Origin: Sphaerosporella brunnea
Lineage: Eukaryota > Ascomycota > Pezizomycetes > Pezizales > Pyronemataceae
NCBI GenBank assembly: GCA_008704415.1
Contig: VXIS01000123.1
Span: forward strand, 57,375-121,374
DNA: 64,000 nucleotides
Direction of reading: 5' to 3'
Position numbers and translations under genes: made by a program. The notes under the pieces are model-generated. The model did no database searches, was not told the origin of the DNA, and worked only from the letters and a program-made list of their open reading frames with translations. Shown here one piece after another: positions 22,078 through 32,759 of the stretch. The first letter of the stretch is position 1; the number at the start of each line of letters is the position of its first letter.

Positions 22078-22263
22078 TCGACAAAAGCTTGGGAGAGGGG
22101 GTTGGTAGTCTACACATTTCGGTTCCAGAGAGGGGTAATGAAGAAATAAGTGCTACAGAATGCAAAGAAAAGCAAAGCAACGAAAAAACACAGCTAGTAA
22201 AGCGCAATGATACGGCCAACCCTAGTCCTCCTCGCCATCCCCCTCTACCCGCTCTACCCAAAA

Positions 22264-22494
22264 CTAATACCGAGCATCACTGCCGCAATCAGGGCAAACC
22301 GCTTCAACGGTGATATAGTCCGGACGGCCAGCAACATCATCCTTATAACCGAAAGGAGCAGAGTCGTCCGTCGCAGGATCAAACGGTTGCAGCAAATATT
22401 TCCAGATGGGGCAGTTTGTTTTATCGGAACATGGGCTGTGGAGGTAGACGTGGTGGTGGCCGCAGCTATAGGCGTAGAGGGTGTATTTGCACAT
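22264..22494 (-). CDS. Tiny Cys/His-rich protein, CGH family copy 2
   Basis: The 76-residue product starts MCKYTLYAYSCGHHHVYLHS. It continues PCSDKTNCPIWKYLLQPFDP and ends VEAVCPDCGSDARY. It is closest in its middle to copy 1 (NCPIWKY..PFDP) and in its C-terminus to copy 3 (CP-x-CG). The gene keeps the shared leader and lies just outside the right end of the hAT-like element, which inserted between copies 1 and 2. Zinc binding is inferred from spacing; no function is known. Confidence 0.75.
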   Translation of the reverse strand: MCKYTLYAYSCGHHHVYLHSPCSDKTNCPIWKYLLQPFDPATDDSAPFGYKDDVAGRPDYITVEAVCPDCGSDARY

Positions 22495-23093
22495 TGTGGG
22501 TTTGGCTTTGATGGTATTTAGTGGAAGCGGTTGTTGATGTTGTTGTTGGTGTGAGTGTAAGAGAGAGGGAACGGGTTCCTTTTTGTGTTGTGTATAGCAC
22601 TATTGAAGTAGACGTAGCGTTTGTCTAGAATGGGGTAAAGAACTTAAACCTCGATTCGATTTTACCTAGTAAGCTGATAGCACAGAATAACGACCATTTT
22701 GAAGATTGTCTGTTCCACATTTTAGCCAGCAGGTGCAAAAAGAAGCGTTAAGTTGCTGCCATGCAATGATGTACAATTCGCGCCATGTTCTTGTTTTACT
22801 TTGTACTGCGTCTTTTCACCTCTGTTTGGCCATCGCCGAAAGGAATAATAGATCGATAAATAAATAAACGGCTTTTATGCCCCGTACCCCCCAGAACCCC
22901 CACCCCACCTCCCAATGCGCGCACCTCACAATAGCATCGTCCTTATAGCTTAAAGAAAGGGAAGATCATAGGTCTTCATTTAGAGTCCAACAGTATTAAA
23001 TTGACAGCGCAAAAGAAAAGAGAAACCAGGCGGTAGCTCAGCTCCTTTCTGCAGATCGCTCTGTGTTCCGCTCGTGCACCCTTCCCGCACTCC
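22495..23093. other. Intergenic
   Basis: Holds the CGH copy 2 leader (to about 22580) and otherwise A/T-rich sequence without a supportable gene; an AATAGATCGATAAATAAATAAA tract sits near 22850. Confidence 0.4.
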
Positions 23094-23680
23094 TTACATA
23101 TGGGCCTCTTTGCACTTCGATGCATAGTGACCTAAGCCTTTACAGGTGGAGCAGCGTGGTGGGGCTCTGTTGGGTACTTCTCCCATGAGGTTTTGATTGC
23201 CGCAAACCCACTTCAACTGCTTATCATTCTTCTGACGTTTTCTCAAGCTCTTCTTTGTCGGGTGTCTTTGAGGTAGCTTGGTTATGGCAGGAGGTTCACA
23301 CCGTTCAATTGGAGCATCTGAATGCTCTGAGTCAGAATTAGACTCGTCCTGGTTGAAGCTCCCAGCTTGGCCCCGGGCTGTATTATCAACCATCTCTATG
23401 ATACGCTAATCGGCAGCCTTCTTCAGATTTCTAACATCTTCCTGCTCGATAGGGGCCATATCAGCACTGTAGGTACACAGCCAGCTGTGCGCATGCAAAA
23501 ACTTAGGCATAGTCCAGAGGAGGTTTTTTGAGACAGTTAATGACCGCAACTGCATGCCCACAAGGGATATCCGTATCTTGAAAGCGTGTACAGGTACAGG
23601 TGCGAGCATCAAGGTCCACAGTAAAAAAACTGCCTGTCACTGATTTGTAAAACTGAACTTTTTATATGGCTACTGGTTCT
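23094..23680 (-). pseudogene. Mutator-like (MULE) transposase C-terminal relic with SWIM finger and zinc knuckle
   Basis: On the minus strand the sequence reads FTVDLDARTCTCTRFQDTDI followed by PCGHAVAVINCLKKPP. This is the CxC...CxH SWIM zinc finger that closes the catalytic region of Mutator-like transposases. After a frame change come FLHAHSWLCTYSADMAPIEQ and a stop, then a separate ORF (23393-23094) ending CSTCKGLGHYASKC, a CCHC-like zinc knuckle common at the MULE C-terminus. The upstream DDE domain is absent from this window. Stops and frame changes show it is dead. It sits between two CGH-family genes. Confidence 0.7.
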
Positions 23681-24250
23681 CATGCGTACAGTATTGCCAC
23701 CGGCGTAAGAAATGGAAGCCTTCAGGAGCGCGAGGTATTCTTTGAAATGTTGAAATGGGGGAACCGCTGCCCAACATGCAGTGCCCCCACCCTAGTTGCC
23801 AGGGTCACGGTTAGAGTGGTAGCAGTTACGATGGTTGCGGTCGGGGTTGTGGTTTCTGGCTGCCAGTGTGTCGACATTGTTGGGTACGAAGAAACTGACC
23901 GGCAACAGTGTTGATATGGTGTCAGCACGAGGGTGAATAGGTGGTGTATTGGTGCGAGAAATCTCGAGTCACAGTTTGAGGTGATGGCATTGGGGAGTAT
24001 GGGGCATAAAAAAAACTTCGAGGGGGTACGCTGGACAATTCGCTATGTTTTGGGGGGGGTACGGGGCATAAAAGCCGATAAATAAATGAAATTACCTCCA
24101 AAGAAAGGCAGTAACTTTTTCCAGGAGTGCGCGAGCCGGTCTAAACATAAAGGTATAGCGATATAAGCAAGCAATGAAATCTCTGCCAACAACTCATGTA
24201 CCCAACACCGTCTGTCCCTTCACCGGCACCTAGAATGCTCCATCTAGAAA

Positions 24251-24472
24251 CTACTGAGCATCCTCGCCGCAATTAGGGCATGCACCAGCAACGTCAACAT
24301 TGATACGATTATGGTCATCATGACCGAACGGAGAGAAATCGTCCGAACGTCCAGGATCGAACTGCCCAGACACAAATTTCCAGACGGGGCAATTCTCTCC
24401 GTCGTAACAGGGGCTGTGGAGGTAGGCGGCGTAGTGGCCGCAGGTATAGGAGTAGTGAGTGTAGAGGCACAT
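24251..24472 (-). CDS. Tiny Cys/His-rich protein, CGH family copy 3
   Basis: The 73-residue product starts MCLYTHYSYTCGHYAAYLHS, continues PCYDGENCPVWKFVSGQFDP and ends VAGACPNCGEDAQ. The cysteine and histidine positions match copies 1 and 2, while the linker between the two Cys clusters differs in length and sequence, as expected for paralogues under selection mainly on the ligands. The leader contains the shared CATCAACAAACAA motif immediately upstream. Function is unknown. Confidence 0.75.
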   Translation of the reverse strand: MCLYTHYSYTCGHYAAYLHSPCYDGENCPVWKFVSGQFDPGRSDDFSPFGHDDHNRINVDVAGACPNCGEDAQ

Positions 24473-25028
24473 TGTGATTTCTTCGATGGTAGCTGTTGTT
24501 TGTTGATGCTGTTGAGGTTGTGTGAGTATGCGGGACAGGCGCTCTCTTGTCTTGTATACCCCGCTATTGAATTCATGAAGTCGGCAATCATATGGAAATT
24601 CTAGAGCTGATTGAAGCTTCCTTGGTAGTTGATATTCGAGTTCTCAGGTGATATTCTATATACTAAAGGGCGGCTAAGTCACCATTTCTCTCTAATATCC
24701 TCGAAGAATATGTATTTAACCTGAGTACTAGCTTTCGAGAGGCGCTGGCGGTCAAGGGCGGTCATATATAATCACTCGCCACATTTTCGCCCGCTCAAAA
24801 CGCGCTAACTCGCAAAATCTCTCTCAACCGTAGCAAAACCTTCCGCTCGTACACACGCCAGCCGTATACCATTCAGCGTTTTACTTGTGGCTATGCAGCT
24901 AGCGTGTGGCTGAAAAGCATGGTCAAATCCATAATCCCAGCACGGCCGGAACCTTTGAACCTTCTGTATTGGGCGCTTCAACACCTAGCCAAAATACGTG
25001 AAATCTGCACCCCCGACAAAGATCCCAC

Positions 25029-25760
25029 ATGAACAATCTTTCACCCGAGCCGCTTGCAGTTATTGTCTCCTTCATTGATCCCTCTGACCTTCGCCGCTAC
25101 GCGACTGCTTCACGGCAATGGCAATGCGCCGTGGAACCACACACTTTCCATTGCACCCGAGTCAAAAGCACTGATCTTGAGCACTCCTCGAAGAACACCG
25201 TTGGCCATGGCAGCTCTTGCTAGGATTGAATATGATGCCATCCTGCCCACCTACAGTGATAACCAGTGTGCTAGGTTCGAAATGGAGAAGGATAAGCTTA
25301 GGAACAACGAAGCGTTTACGGACGCATTGCAAGGCCTGTTTCGGGTCCTCCACTCCTGGGATGAGGCGGCGGACGGGAATGGTGCGGAGGACACGCGCTA
25401 AACGAGAGCCCGTCCTGTGATGCTTCAAGTGCGCGCTTATTAACCGATGGACAATGAGCACAGGAGGGAGAACCGCAGGAACGATCTCTGTGAGCATCGG
25501 TATGAGCATTCATTTCTGCGGCTTTTGAGGCCGGAGGAGCTTCAACCCGTTGCGCGAATCTCGAGGTTCGAGGTGGAGCTGACGCATGCTGCGAAACTGC
25601 TGCGGCAATTGCTGCGAAACTGCCAAATCTGGGACATATCAAACTGATTGCTCAGAAGACACATTTCCAGCTGTGGAACGGCCATCACAAGGGCTGGATG
25701 AGTGAGCGCCATCCCCTCGACGTCCCAATTATCCTCACGGCCATTTCTCATCAATGTCGT
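25029..25760 (+). pseudogene. F-box protein, frameshifted
   Basis: The reading starts MNNLSPEPLAVIVSFIDPSD followed by LRRYATASRQWQCAVEPHTF, a recognisable F-box, and continues to about KSTDLEHSSKNTVGH. A one-base shift near 25205 moves the homology to the next frame: LARIEYDAILPTYSDNQCAR, then NNEAFTDALQGLFRVLHSW, a pattern seen in fungal F-box proteins of the leucine-rich type. A stop follows at 25399. Later pieces (MDNEHRRENRRNDLCEHRYE and FLRLLRPEELQPVARISRFE) lie in another frame. A single shift could be a sequence error, but the later stops indicate a pseudogene. An intact version would be an SCF ubiquitin-ligase adaptor. Confidence 0.65.
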
Positions 25761-26080
25761 TTAGAAAAATACCTGCAGCAGCGGCTGTAGCTTCCGATCC
25801 TCAAACAGTGAAAATATCCACGGCGCAAACCTGTTTTCTCAAGAGTTTCCTCCTTGTGGAGCCAGTTGTCTTTGCTTGCACACGCATTTTTTCTGCCTTT
25901 CGTTTCGAGAAAGCACGCTCGTACTGCTTAGGTGCATGAGTCCCTTAAGTGCATACCCTTAACTCAATATCCTGCGGTGATACGATAATGTTGTAAATCG
26001 AGTAATCGGTAAATCATGGTATATATACTCTATTCTACGATATCTAGTTTGCTGTAATGTAATGTATGGTAGATACGTAA

Positions 26081-26340
26081 TAAGGCCGCTCAGACAGGCG
26101 TTTCTGACCCGTTTATACCAATTTGAAACTGACTGTTTATCCGGCTCTATAAACCGTTCGGTTGTAACGCCTTTTTAGCCGTTACTACACGTTTATACAA
26201 TCGATAACCGACCTGGAGCAAGAAGCAAGAACGGTTGCTATTGGGCTCCATTTACGAGTGCTCATCCAGAACCGGCCGAAACCGGCTTTATATCCGGAAA
26301 CGTGATTAAAAAGAATAAACGCCTGTCTGAGCGGCCCTAA
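26081..26340. mobile_element. PIF/Harbinger-like MITE
   Basis: A 254-bp element (26084-26337) has near-perfect terminal inverted repeats: GGCCGCTCAGACAGGCGTTT at the left, and AAACGCCTGTCTGAGCGGCC plus one extra C at the right. The 3-bp sequence TAA flanks both ends (26081-26083 and 26338-26340). A TWA target duplication with GGGCC-type ends is characteristic of PIF/Harbinger elements. There is no coding capacity; the interior is AT-rich with repeated CGTTTATAC-like motifs. Confidence 0.75.
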
Positions 26341-26826
26341 TGGCAATTCATTACGCATTTTCGTGATTATGGACTTTTTTATCGTGATGTAGAGGGATTT
26401 GCCATGAACTGGTATTAGCAATTTCACCCATTTTTTTGCTATAGTACATACTGTTGTAATTTTTGGCCTTTTATTTGAAAATAATTGTTTTTCACTTCTT
26501 TATTCGTGCTGAACGGCTAGAGAATGAGAAAAATATCCCAGAGATAAGGCATGTTTACACATAAACAAAGAGCAGCGCATGTCTCTAACCCTCCTGATAG
26601 AACCAGTCCTAACCTACCGTCATCTCGAACGTTCCCTCAACTCAGCTTGAACCCGGACAAAGCTGTTAACAACGCAATACCACCGTTTCAAGGGCAATAC
26701 CTAGCTCAGTACTTAGAAGTAAATTCCTATATATTGACCTCCAAATCCTTGTAGCAATTGAAGCTCCGCACCACCAACAGTTTTCTGCACACCCCATCTA
26801 ATATCACACTCCACTGCCAGGCTTCC

Positions 26827-27153
26827 ATGTCGCTGACGCAGCAGCCCGCCAAACTCGAGGCACACCTAGAAATGCTTCGCCGGCTGATCCGCAAAGCCAC
26901 AGACTGTACATGGCGCATCGAGAGGGACCGACACTCGGGAAGGACGATTGACCCGGCGTGTCTACCAGAGCTCAAAGAGCATCTCAACCGACGGATCGCC
27001 GAATTCCGTGGCAAGCTGGAGAAGGCCTGGGAGGATGTGGAGGTGCTTGATGACAAGGATTCGGAGTGGGAGTTGAAGGTGTTGGGTGAGGCGGGGCAGG
27101 CGGCATTTTGGCTGCTGCTTGAGAAGTTGGCCAAGATGAGTGCTTGGGGGTAA
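26827..27153 (+). CDS. Small helical hypothetical protein, 108 aa
   Basis: The ORF from ATG 26827 encodes a highly charged, helix-favouring protein: MSLTQQPAKLEAHLEMLRRL, then LKEHLNRRIAEFRGKLEKAW, then AFWLLLEKLAKMSAWG. It has coiled-coil-like heptad character and no signal peptide. Codon composition with G/C third positions supports coding. The family is not recognised. It lies alone between a MITE and transposon-rich sequence. Confidence 0.5.
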   Translation: MSLTQQPAKLEAHLEMLRRLIRKATDCTWRIERDRHSGRTIDPACLPELKEHLNRRIAEFRGKLEKAWEDVEVLDDKDSEWELKVLGEAGQAAFWLLLEKLAKMSAWG

Positions 27154-28271
27154 GGTTTAGGGGTCGACTCGTTGGTGGTCGATGTCACTTTAGATAGTAT
27201 GTCTAAAGTTGGATTAAAGGAGCTCTTATAAGGTGTGGTGACCAAATAGGATCCTTCGTTCTCCTTTTATGATTCTTCAACCTTCCGTTTAATTCCTCGT
27301 CCCGATTCTCTTTACGCTTGTTCCTATCATGTCCCTGTTTCTGTGTCCTGGGCTTTCCCATCGTTTTCGTGACTGTACCCATCATGGTCCTCCAATGCCT
27401 CACATTGCAAAACTGTGGGCCCGTGGGTACCCCTATTTTAACAGCTTGTCCCACAAATCCCGCAGCGTGACCTCCCAATTCCACGCATCGTGTTGAACAA
27501 CGCGTCGCCTAATTCCGGTGTTTTAGAGTGATCAATAGCCATTGGATCTGGCGGGGCGGTGACTCTTCTTCCGGATCCGGTACGTATTTCTCTGGGAGAT
27601 TGGTAACGGCTTTGCGGAAGGGCGGAGCTGTGGGCTGGCCTTAAGACTTGTTGGCCATTTTTTGGATTGTGTAATATGGGCGGGAACCGTTTTGTTTTTT
27701 TTCTTTCTAGCATATGGACTGTGTGCCAGGGCTTTTAAGACTTGTGATTGGGATTGCCATGTTGACTGCTGACTGAAACAAACGGCCGCTCGACATGGGG
27801 TCATATCATTCTGACCGGTAGACAGGTTCCTTATGTTCTTATTGTTCATTCTATCCAGATACATTGATTCTGTCTTCCCCTGCGTAAAGTGCCCGAATCC
27901 TCATGGATTGTGTCTGTTGGCGAGTTGCGTGTGTTCATGCTTCAGAAATTCAATCTAGAGGCCTCTCTGTATATGTGCGCTTTCGGCCGTTTACCCTTCG
28001 AGCGGTCATGAAATAACAGCCGACTAACTCGTACAAACCTGCAAATGAACGCGAACGTACCATATGCTTTGATAAACACGCCGTGAGGCGGCATTAGGGT
28101 TGAAATGGTGACGTTGACATCACGCCTCCGCCCCACACACTCCCACGACATCACCTTCCGAGTTCTATCACCGCCCAGTAAGAAATACAAGAGAAGCAGT
28201 GAGAGGCCTTTGAAATAGAGAGACGGGTCGGGGATTGTACTAATCCCCAGTGTGAAGCAAAAGCAACAACC
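27154..28271. other. Intergenic
   Basis: Only short ORFs without motifs on either strand; nothing supportable. The last 100 bases before 28272 look like an ordinary leader of the CENP-B-type gene. Confidence 0.4.
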
Positions 28272-29078
28272 ATGGATGCCGAAGAGGTCCTGCGCGAAGT
28301 GTCCGAGGCGGAGAGTACAGCCGGAGAGGAGCTACCTGCGACCGAACTGTCATCATCCCCACCGCACACACCAATCGCAAAGCAAAAAACCCTCCCGCGA
28401 GACCCCGAAGCGATGCTAAACCCCACAGAGCACTTGGAACTTGCTCATCTGCAGGAGCTCAACCCTAACATCGAGATTGTCAATCCTCCGCCGAGCCAAA
28501 AACACCCGCGATGGTACGAGCATAAAGAGCCAGCACAAACCGCAAAAAAGCGAAGGACTACTACCCGGGAGGATAGGATAGAGGCCTTGGAGTTTGAGCA
28601 TAATGCTCGGCAGTGGGAGCTCAATAATGATGGTCCCATGCTCCTCTCTCCCTATGGGGTGTTGTGTGCTCATTCTGCGCCAGGAGAAATGGTCCTGCAC
28701 CCTATCTCTCGGCGCTACGCGGCAGAGATCCTGGGGTATGACGAAAGCCAGCTTCGCAAGTGGAGCAAAGAGGAGGAGAAAATCCTACATGGAAAGAAAG
28801 GTGGCAAGCGCATCGGCAGTGGGCGGAAGTCGCAATGGCCCAAGATGGAAGAGCGGCTGGCTGAAATGTGGAGAAAGCGGGTGCATGAGGGTCTTGAAAC
28901 CAGACGCAAGTGGTTTGATAGACATGCGATTGAGATCTTTGAGGAGGAATATCCGGATGAGGTTAGGGTCGTGGACGGTAAGAAGTTTTATGGGTGCTGC
29001 TTTTCGGATGGCTGGTTCAATGGATTTAAGAGTAGGCATGGGGTCGAAATCCATCCACTTCAGCTTTTGGAGGAGTAG
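28272..29078 (+). CDS. CENP-B/Tc5-type HTH domain protein (transposase-derived, no DDE domain)
   Basis: An intact 268-aa ORF starts ACCATGG. Residues about 1-110 are acidic and disordered, with a basic patch (KKRRTTTRED). From about residue 155 it has SQLRKWSKEEEKILHGKKGG, KRIGSGRKSQWPKMEERLAE and a C-terminal FYGCCFSDGWFNGFKSRHGV. The last string matches the second helix-turn-helix of CENP-B/pogo/Tc5 DNA-binding domains (typically SxGWLxxFKxRHGI). It stops soon after, with no DDE endonuclease domain. It may be a domesticated DNA-binding protein or the 5' part of a broken pogo transposase; no DDE remains are visible in the next 300 bp. Confidence 0.7.
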   Translation: MDAEEVLREVSEAESTAGEELPATELSSSPPHTPIAKQKTLPRDPEAMLNPTEHLELAHLQELNPNIEIVNPPPSQKHPRWYEHKEPAQTAKKRRTTTREDRIEALEFEHNARQWELNNDGPMLLSPYGVLCAHSAPGEMVLHPISRRYAAEILGYDESQLRKWSKEEEKILHGKKGGKRIGSGRKSQWPKMEERLAEMWRKRVHEGLETRRKWFDRHAIEIFEEEYPDEVRVVDGKKFYGCCFSDGWFNGFKSRHGVEIHPLQLLEE

Positions 29079-29449
29079 GAGAATAGTGGGCGGAAAGCAT
29101 GAGCCACAGATGATGTACGGGGGATGTGGGGTGCGTTTCTTGGTCGTGCTTTGTAAGTGTGGTTCTGCGAGTCGCTGTCTGGTTCTGCCACATAAAATTC
29201 CTTCGCTCTTGAGGCGACTCATGCCCATACTATCTGTTCTGGCTTCGGTTGCAATTGAAGAGAATGGCCGCAATTGCAGCCTCGAATACAAATAGGCCAA
29301 TTGAAAAAAATTCAGTTCAATGGCAATAAGAGAAGCTCGAAGCATTCTTTCAATCTTGCTACATAGTTGATATAAGAATTATCCCCCACAGACCCGGGTA
29401 CCACAACGATCTCACAGACCACCATCACACTCACTTGTTCGCTTTCAAC

Positions 29450-29692
29450 ATGGTTCACGACGCTTCCTGGATATGTTGCGAGTGCAATCACCGCAACTAC
29501 ACGATGCACCACCTGTGCGTAATCTGCAATCAGCATTTCTGTAAAGAGTGTATATTCGAACGCGGGAATTCGGTCCGTATTTTCTTGAGGTATTTGTTTA
29601 TGTGGCAGCTTCCGCCGGGGAATCATCGGCGCGGGTTTGTTTGTAATCGGAAGCTTTGTCATGATTTGAGTCGTTGCGCTGTGGGCCAGTAG
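29450..29692 (+). CDS. Tiny Cys-rich zinc-finger-like protein
   Basis: An 80-residue ORF begins MVHDASWICCECNHRNYTMH and continues HLCVICNQHFCKECIFERG. The arrangement W-x-C-x2-C, then C-x2-C-x-H-x2-C-x2-C, is typical of a widespread family of small fungal zinc-finger-like proteins of unknown function. The remaining C-terminus has a further pair (VCNRKLCHD). There is no signal peptide. It belongs with the ORFs at 10549-10755 and 49526-49660, although the three are not closely similar. Confidence 0.65.
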   Translation: MVHDASWICCECNHRNYTMHHLCVICNQHFCKECIFERGNSVRIFLRYLFMWQLPPGNHRRGFVCNRKLCHDLSRCAVGQ

Positions 29693-31685
29693 TGTTGGGT
29701 GTGGGTTTATAGCATTGTTTATAGCTGGAGCTGGAAAAATACTTGATATTAATATACGAGCAAGTTTAATTCTTTTTTTTGCTCTAGCTACATTTTTCAA
29801 TTGGGCATCGTATTAACTTATTTCGGCGCCTAGTTTTATCTCCCTTTTTCTTATCTTCCTGCAGTGACGAAGTGTTAGCCATACCTAGGCCGAAAACACC
29901 AAGGTTCGACTTGATGGGTGACAATCAGGCCTTCAGTTCGAAAGTTTTCGATCACTTGCTCCTTGCAACATGAATGGGTTCAGCTGGTGGTTGTGTCTGA
30001 TGTGTGCAAGCAGTGCTTCAGGGTTTCGATACCTGCTGTTCACCCAAATTTCGACATCCAAAGCTTTAAATCCGGCGCCTCTTCTGGCCATACGGCAACA
30101 AGTGAGTGCAGCTTCGTAGTTGTAGAGTTTGATACAGTATGTACCAACCCGGCGTCATAAATTTTGCATCCTGTTACCTCCCGACCCTCGTTGTATGCCC
30201 AATCATCACATCCCCTCTGCGATGTGCCGAATTTTCCCAAACTAACCAAGACTGGATTCGGCCGCCAAGTAACCTCTAGGTTGCGAAACTTTACCGCCTT
30301 CCGCTGGAAGCGCCTCAACAAAACGGGTGCAGGGGGTCCGGGTGGCTGCATACTCAGGATCTCATCTCATCTCCACCTGCGCGTTTGAGGAAGATACTGC
30401 AGGCACGCAAATATACATACCGGCCATGGTTTTCAAACTGCCGAGAGGATGGCAGTCGGGGCCGGCCGAGGTTTTGTGCTTACATTCTCAACTTTTTTTG
30501 GAAGTGTTATCGTACATATAGGCAACTTCTAAGCGCGGGGTTTGCCTGCACTCCTACTTACCCAGGCAGCCACGATCTAGGGAACACATTGTTCCAGGAA
30601 CCTGCGGTGAAACGATGCATAGAATGCGGAATGGAACCAGCTTTCCTTCGCTAGTGGCGGTGTAGAAGCAGAAACAGTAGGAATCCGTATCTCTTGTCAA
30701 TGTACCTCAGACATGCAAGTCGCCACCCGTACTCCTGAGCCCCTTGTATATAGAAGCTCCATAAAGATACAATCGAGTACCTCTGCACCAGGGCCGAGTG
30801 ATCGGGCTCTCTGTGATCAATGCTCGCATCATCAACACTAGAGGCTCGGTGCATCACCTCTTCGGCGGATTCTGATATGCCCACGTGCATGCGTGATGTG
30901 TTATGATGGAGCGCATATCAAGGTTGGGGAACAAGCATGCGACTAAGCGGGGCGGTACATATCGTGGTTAACAGGTGTTGTCCCAACCCGTTGCAACGGG
31001 TCGTTCGATTCCGGATTGCCTACCCGAATGTTTGGTGTTATTGGTTGGTGCGTATTCTAAACCACGGCTCTGGGATCTTCACCTCCTCCCTCGAGTCCCC
31101 TTGCATTGAAACCCCACCACGCAGACGCCTATAACTGCCGACATCATGGTTGGAGATGTCACCCCACACCCGAGGCTAAACCAGCCATTCACAATTGCTT
31201 TTGGCACCTGAGCCTGATCCTTCGCTCGCCGAATTCTGAAAGAAAGCCCGCTGTGGTTAGTTGTGAGAGTTGGCTCATGCTCTATAACGGCAGAAACTTC
31301 CGGTTTAGGTCTTTTTTTTTTTTTTTTTTTGCTTTTTTGATTTTTTCGAGGCCTCAGGCCATACTCTAGAGCCTGCGGGAAATAGATCCACCGAAACAAC
31401 AGAACTCGTAGCTGCAGCTGGTAATTTTACTTGCAGCAATGGACTGTCCAGCAGAAGCTCCACGATCCACACATGGGAGCGGAAGCTAGGGGCGGTTAGC
31501 TTACGCTGTCCTTGGGGGCCTCATGCGAGGGAAACCGTTGTTTAAAACCTGAAGGATGTGCTGTCTCTGCCGCCAGAACAACTCCTCTATCCATTGCACA
31601 GACTCAAAAAACAACAAAACCTTCCACTCAGTTTTCCACGGCATCACAAACGGTTCTACCCCTCAAACTCTCTGTACCATCACAA
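29693..31685. other. Intergenic
   Basis: Two kilobases with no supportable gene. It contains a run of about 23 T at 31308-31330 and scattered short ORFs with no motif. No transposon ends were recognised. Confidence 0.4.
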
Positions 31686-32120
31686 TGTCTGCCACACCGA
31701 TCAATACATCAGTCACCCCCACTGGTGTTTCTGTCAGTATTCCCCTCACCTGTAGGCTCCCAAGGGCCATTCCTTCTAACTTCGCCCAATCAGCCGGCCA
31801 CACAAATCCCCGATCAAGCCACGCTTTCCCACGAGAACTGGGTGAAATTCAGCCAAGTGTATGCCGCGTTACAAGCATCGGGTCTAGAACAACTCAAGAC
31901 AGGTGTAGCATCTCGCAAAGATCTGGATACGTCGTGCTTGGAGCCGTTAGAGGAGAACTTCAAAGTTGCCATGTCGGCGTATCCATGTGCTGGCATTGAA
32001 CGGTTCTTGCTTGAGCCCAGGGGTATCGAACCGTGGTTTTTGGCCAGTGAGATGGTGAAGTCTACTTGGCATGTGCCTGTTATTTCCGAGCCTGAACAGG
32101 GCAGAGCGCAGCAAGCTTAA
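31686..32120 (+). CDS. Possible spliced small protein of unknown function
   Basis: A good start context (CACAATGTCTGCC) opens SATPINTSVTPTG, and a separate open frame from about 31755 to the TAA at 32118 encodes SQGPFLLTSPNQPATQIPDQ, HENWVKFSQVYAALQASG and IERFLLEPRGIEPWFLASEM. Joining them needs a short intron of about 31 nt (GTGTTT..CTGTAG), shorter than others here, so the exon structure is uncertain. The product would have no membrane segment and no recognised domain. Confidence 0.35.
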   Translation, partial: CLPHRSIHQSPPLVFLSVFPSPVGSQGPFLLTSPNQPATQIPDQATLSHENWVKFSQVYAALQASGLEQLKTGVASRKDLDTSCLEPLEENFKVAMSAYPCAGIERFLLEPRGIEPWFLASEMVKSTWHVPVISEPEQGRAQQA

Positions 32121-32456
32121 GGCTCATAGTTATGGCTTCTTTGCTTTTCCTCCTTTGTACTCTGGGGCCTAATCGGTTTTCTTGGCTATGAGATCTGGAT
32201 TCCTATTGGGTTGTCCGCTGCTTTCTTGAACCAGTAGCTTCTGTGTTTTTTGTTTTTTTTTCCCTTTACTGGGCGGACTTTGATCGGCTGTTTTATTTTC
32301 TTTGTAAGATGCACTACAGTACTAGCTAGGCGGTATTTTTAATCTTTCCTCTCCATGAATTCTCCATACACCAACCTTTGAGTCTGTGGTACCTATTTCG
32401 TTGAAAATCAATTCCACGGAAGTGTCTCAAACTAATCCATAAAAGAGACGGCCAGC
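32121..32456. other. Intergenic
   Basis: T-rich 3' flank with TTTTTGTTTTTTTTTCCC near 32250; nothing else recognised. Confidence 0.4.
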
Positions 32457-32759
32457 ATGAAAAAATACAACCAGTGTGCTATACATTGTGACGAGACGCA
32501 CAGGTACTCCTGCCGATGCCCTCACATCTTCCGCTGTTCTGAACCAACCATATGCATATGCGCTGCGCATGGTGTTACACAACCCGACACAGTGGTCGTA
32601 AAAACCAACAGCAAGCTTGTCTTCAAGGGGAAGCAGGAGGACCCAGCAATCTGGAAGCTGGGAAATGAGGCAAGACAAGAACCAACAAGACTTACGTACC
32701 CGCAAGTCCTGCCTGAGAACCCCTCCCTTGCATTGCATATTATATTGACCAAGCTCTAG
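32457..32759 (+). CDS. Candidate Cys-rich small protein, 100 aa
   Basis: The ORF starts MKKYNQCAIHCDETHRYSCR, then CPHIFRCSEPTICICAAH, with eight Cys and four His in the first 40 residues. A Cys-free, basic and hydrophobic C-terminus follows. The cysteine density recalls the tiny CGH and zinc-finger-like genes nearby, but the spacing does not match either family. It could be a chance ORF. Confidence 0.3.
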   Translation: MKKYNQCAIHCDETHRYSCRCPHIFRCSEPTICICAAHGVTQPDTVVVKTNSKLVFKGKQEDPAIWKLGNEARQEPTRLTYPQVLPENPSLALHIILTKL

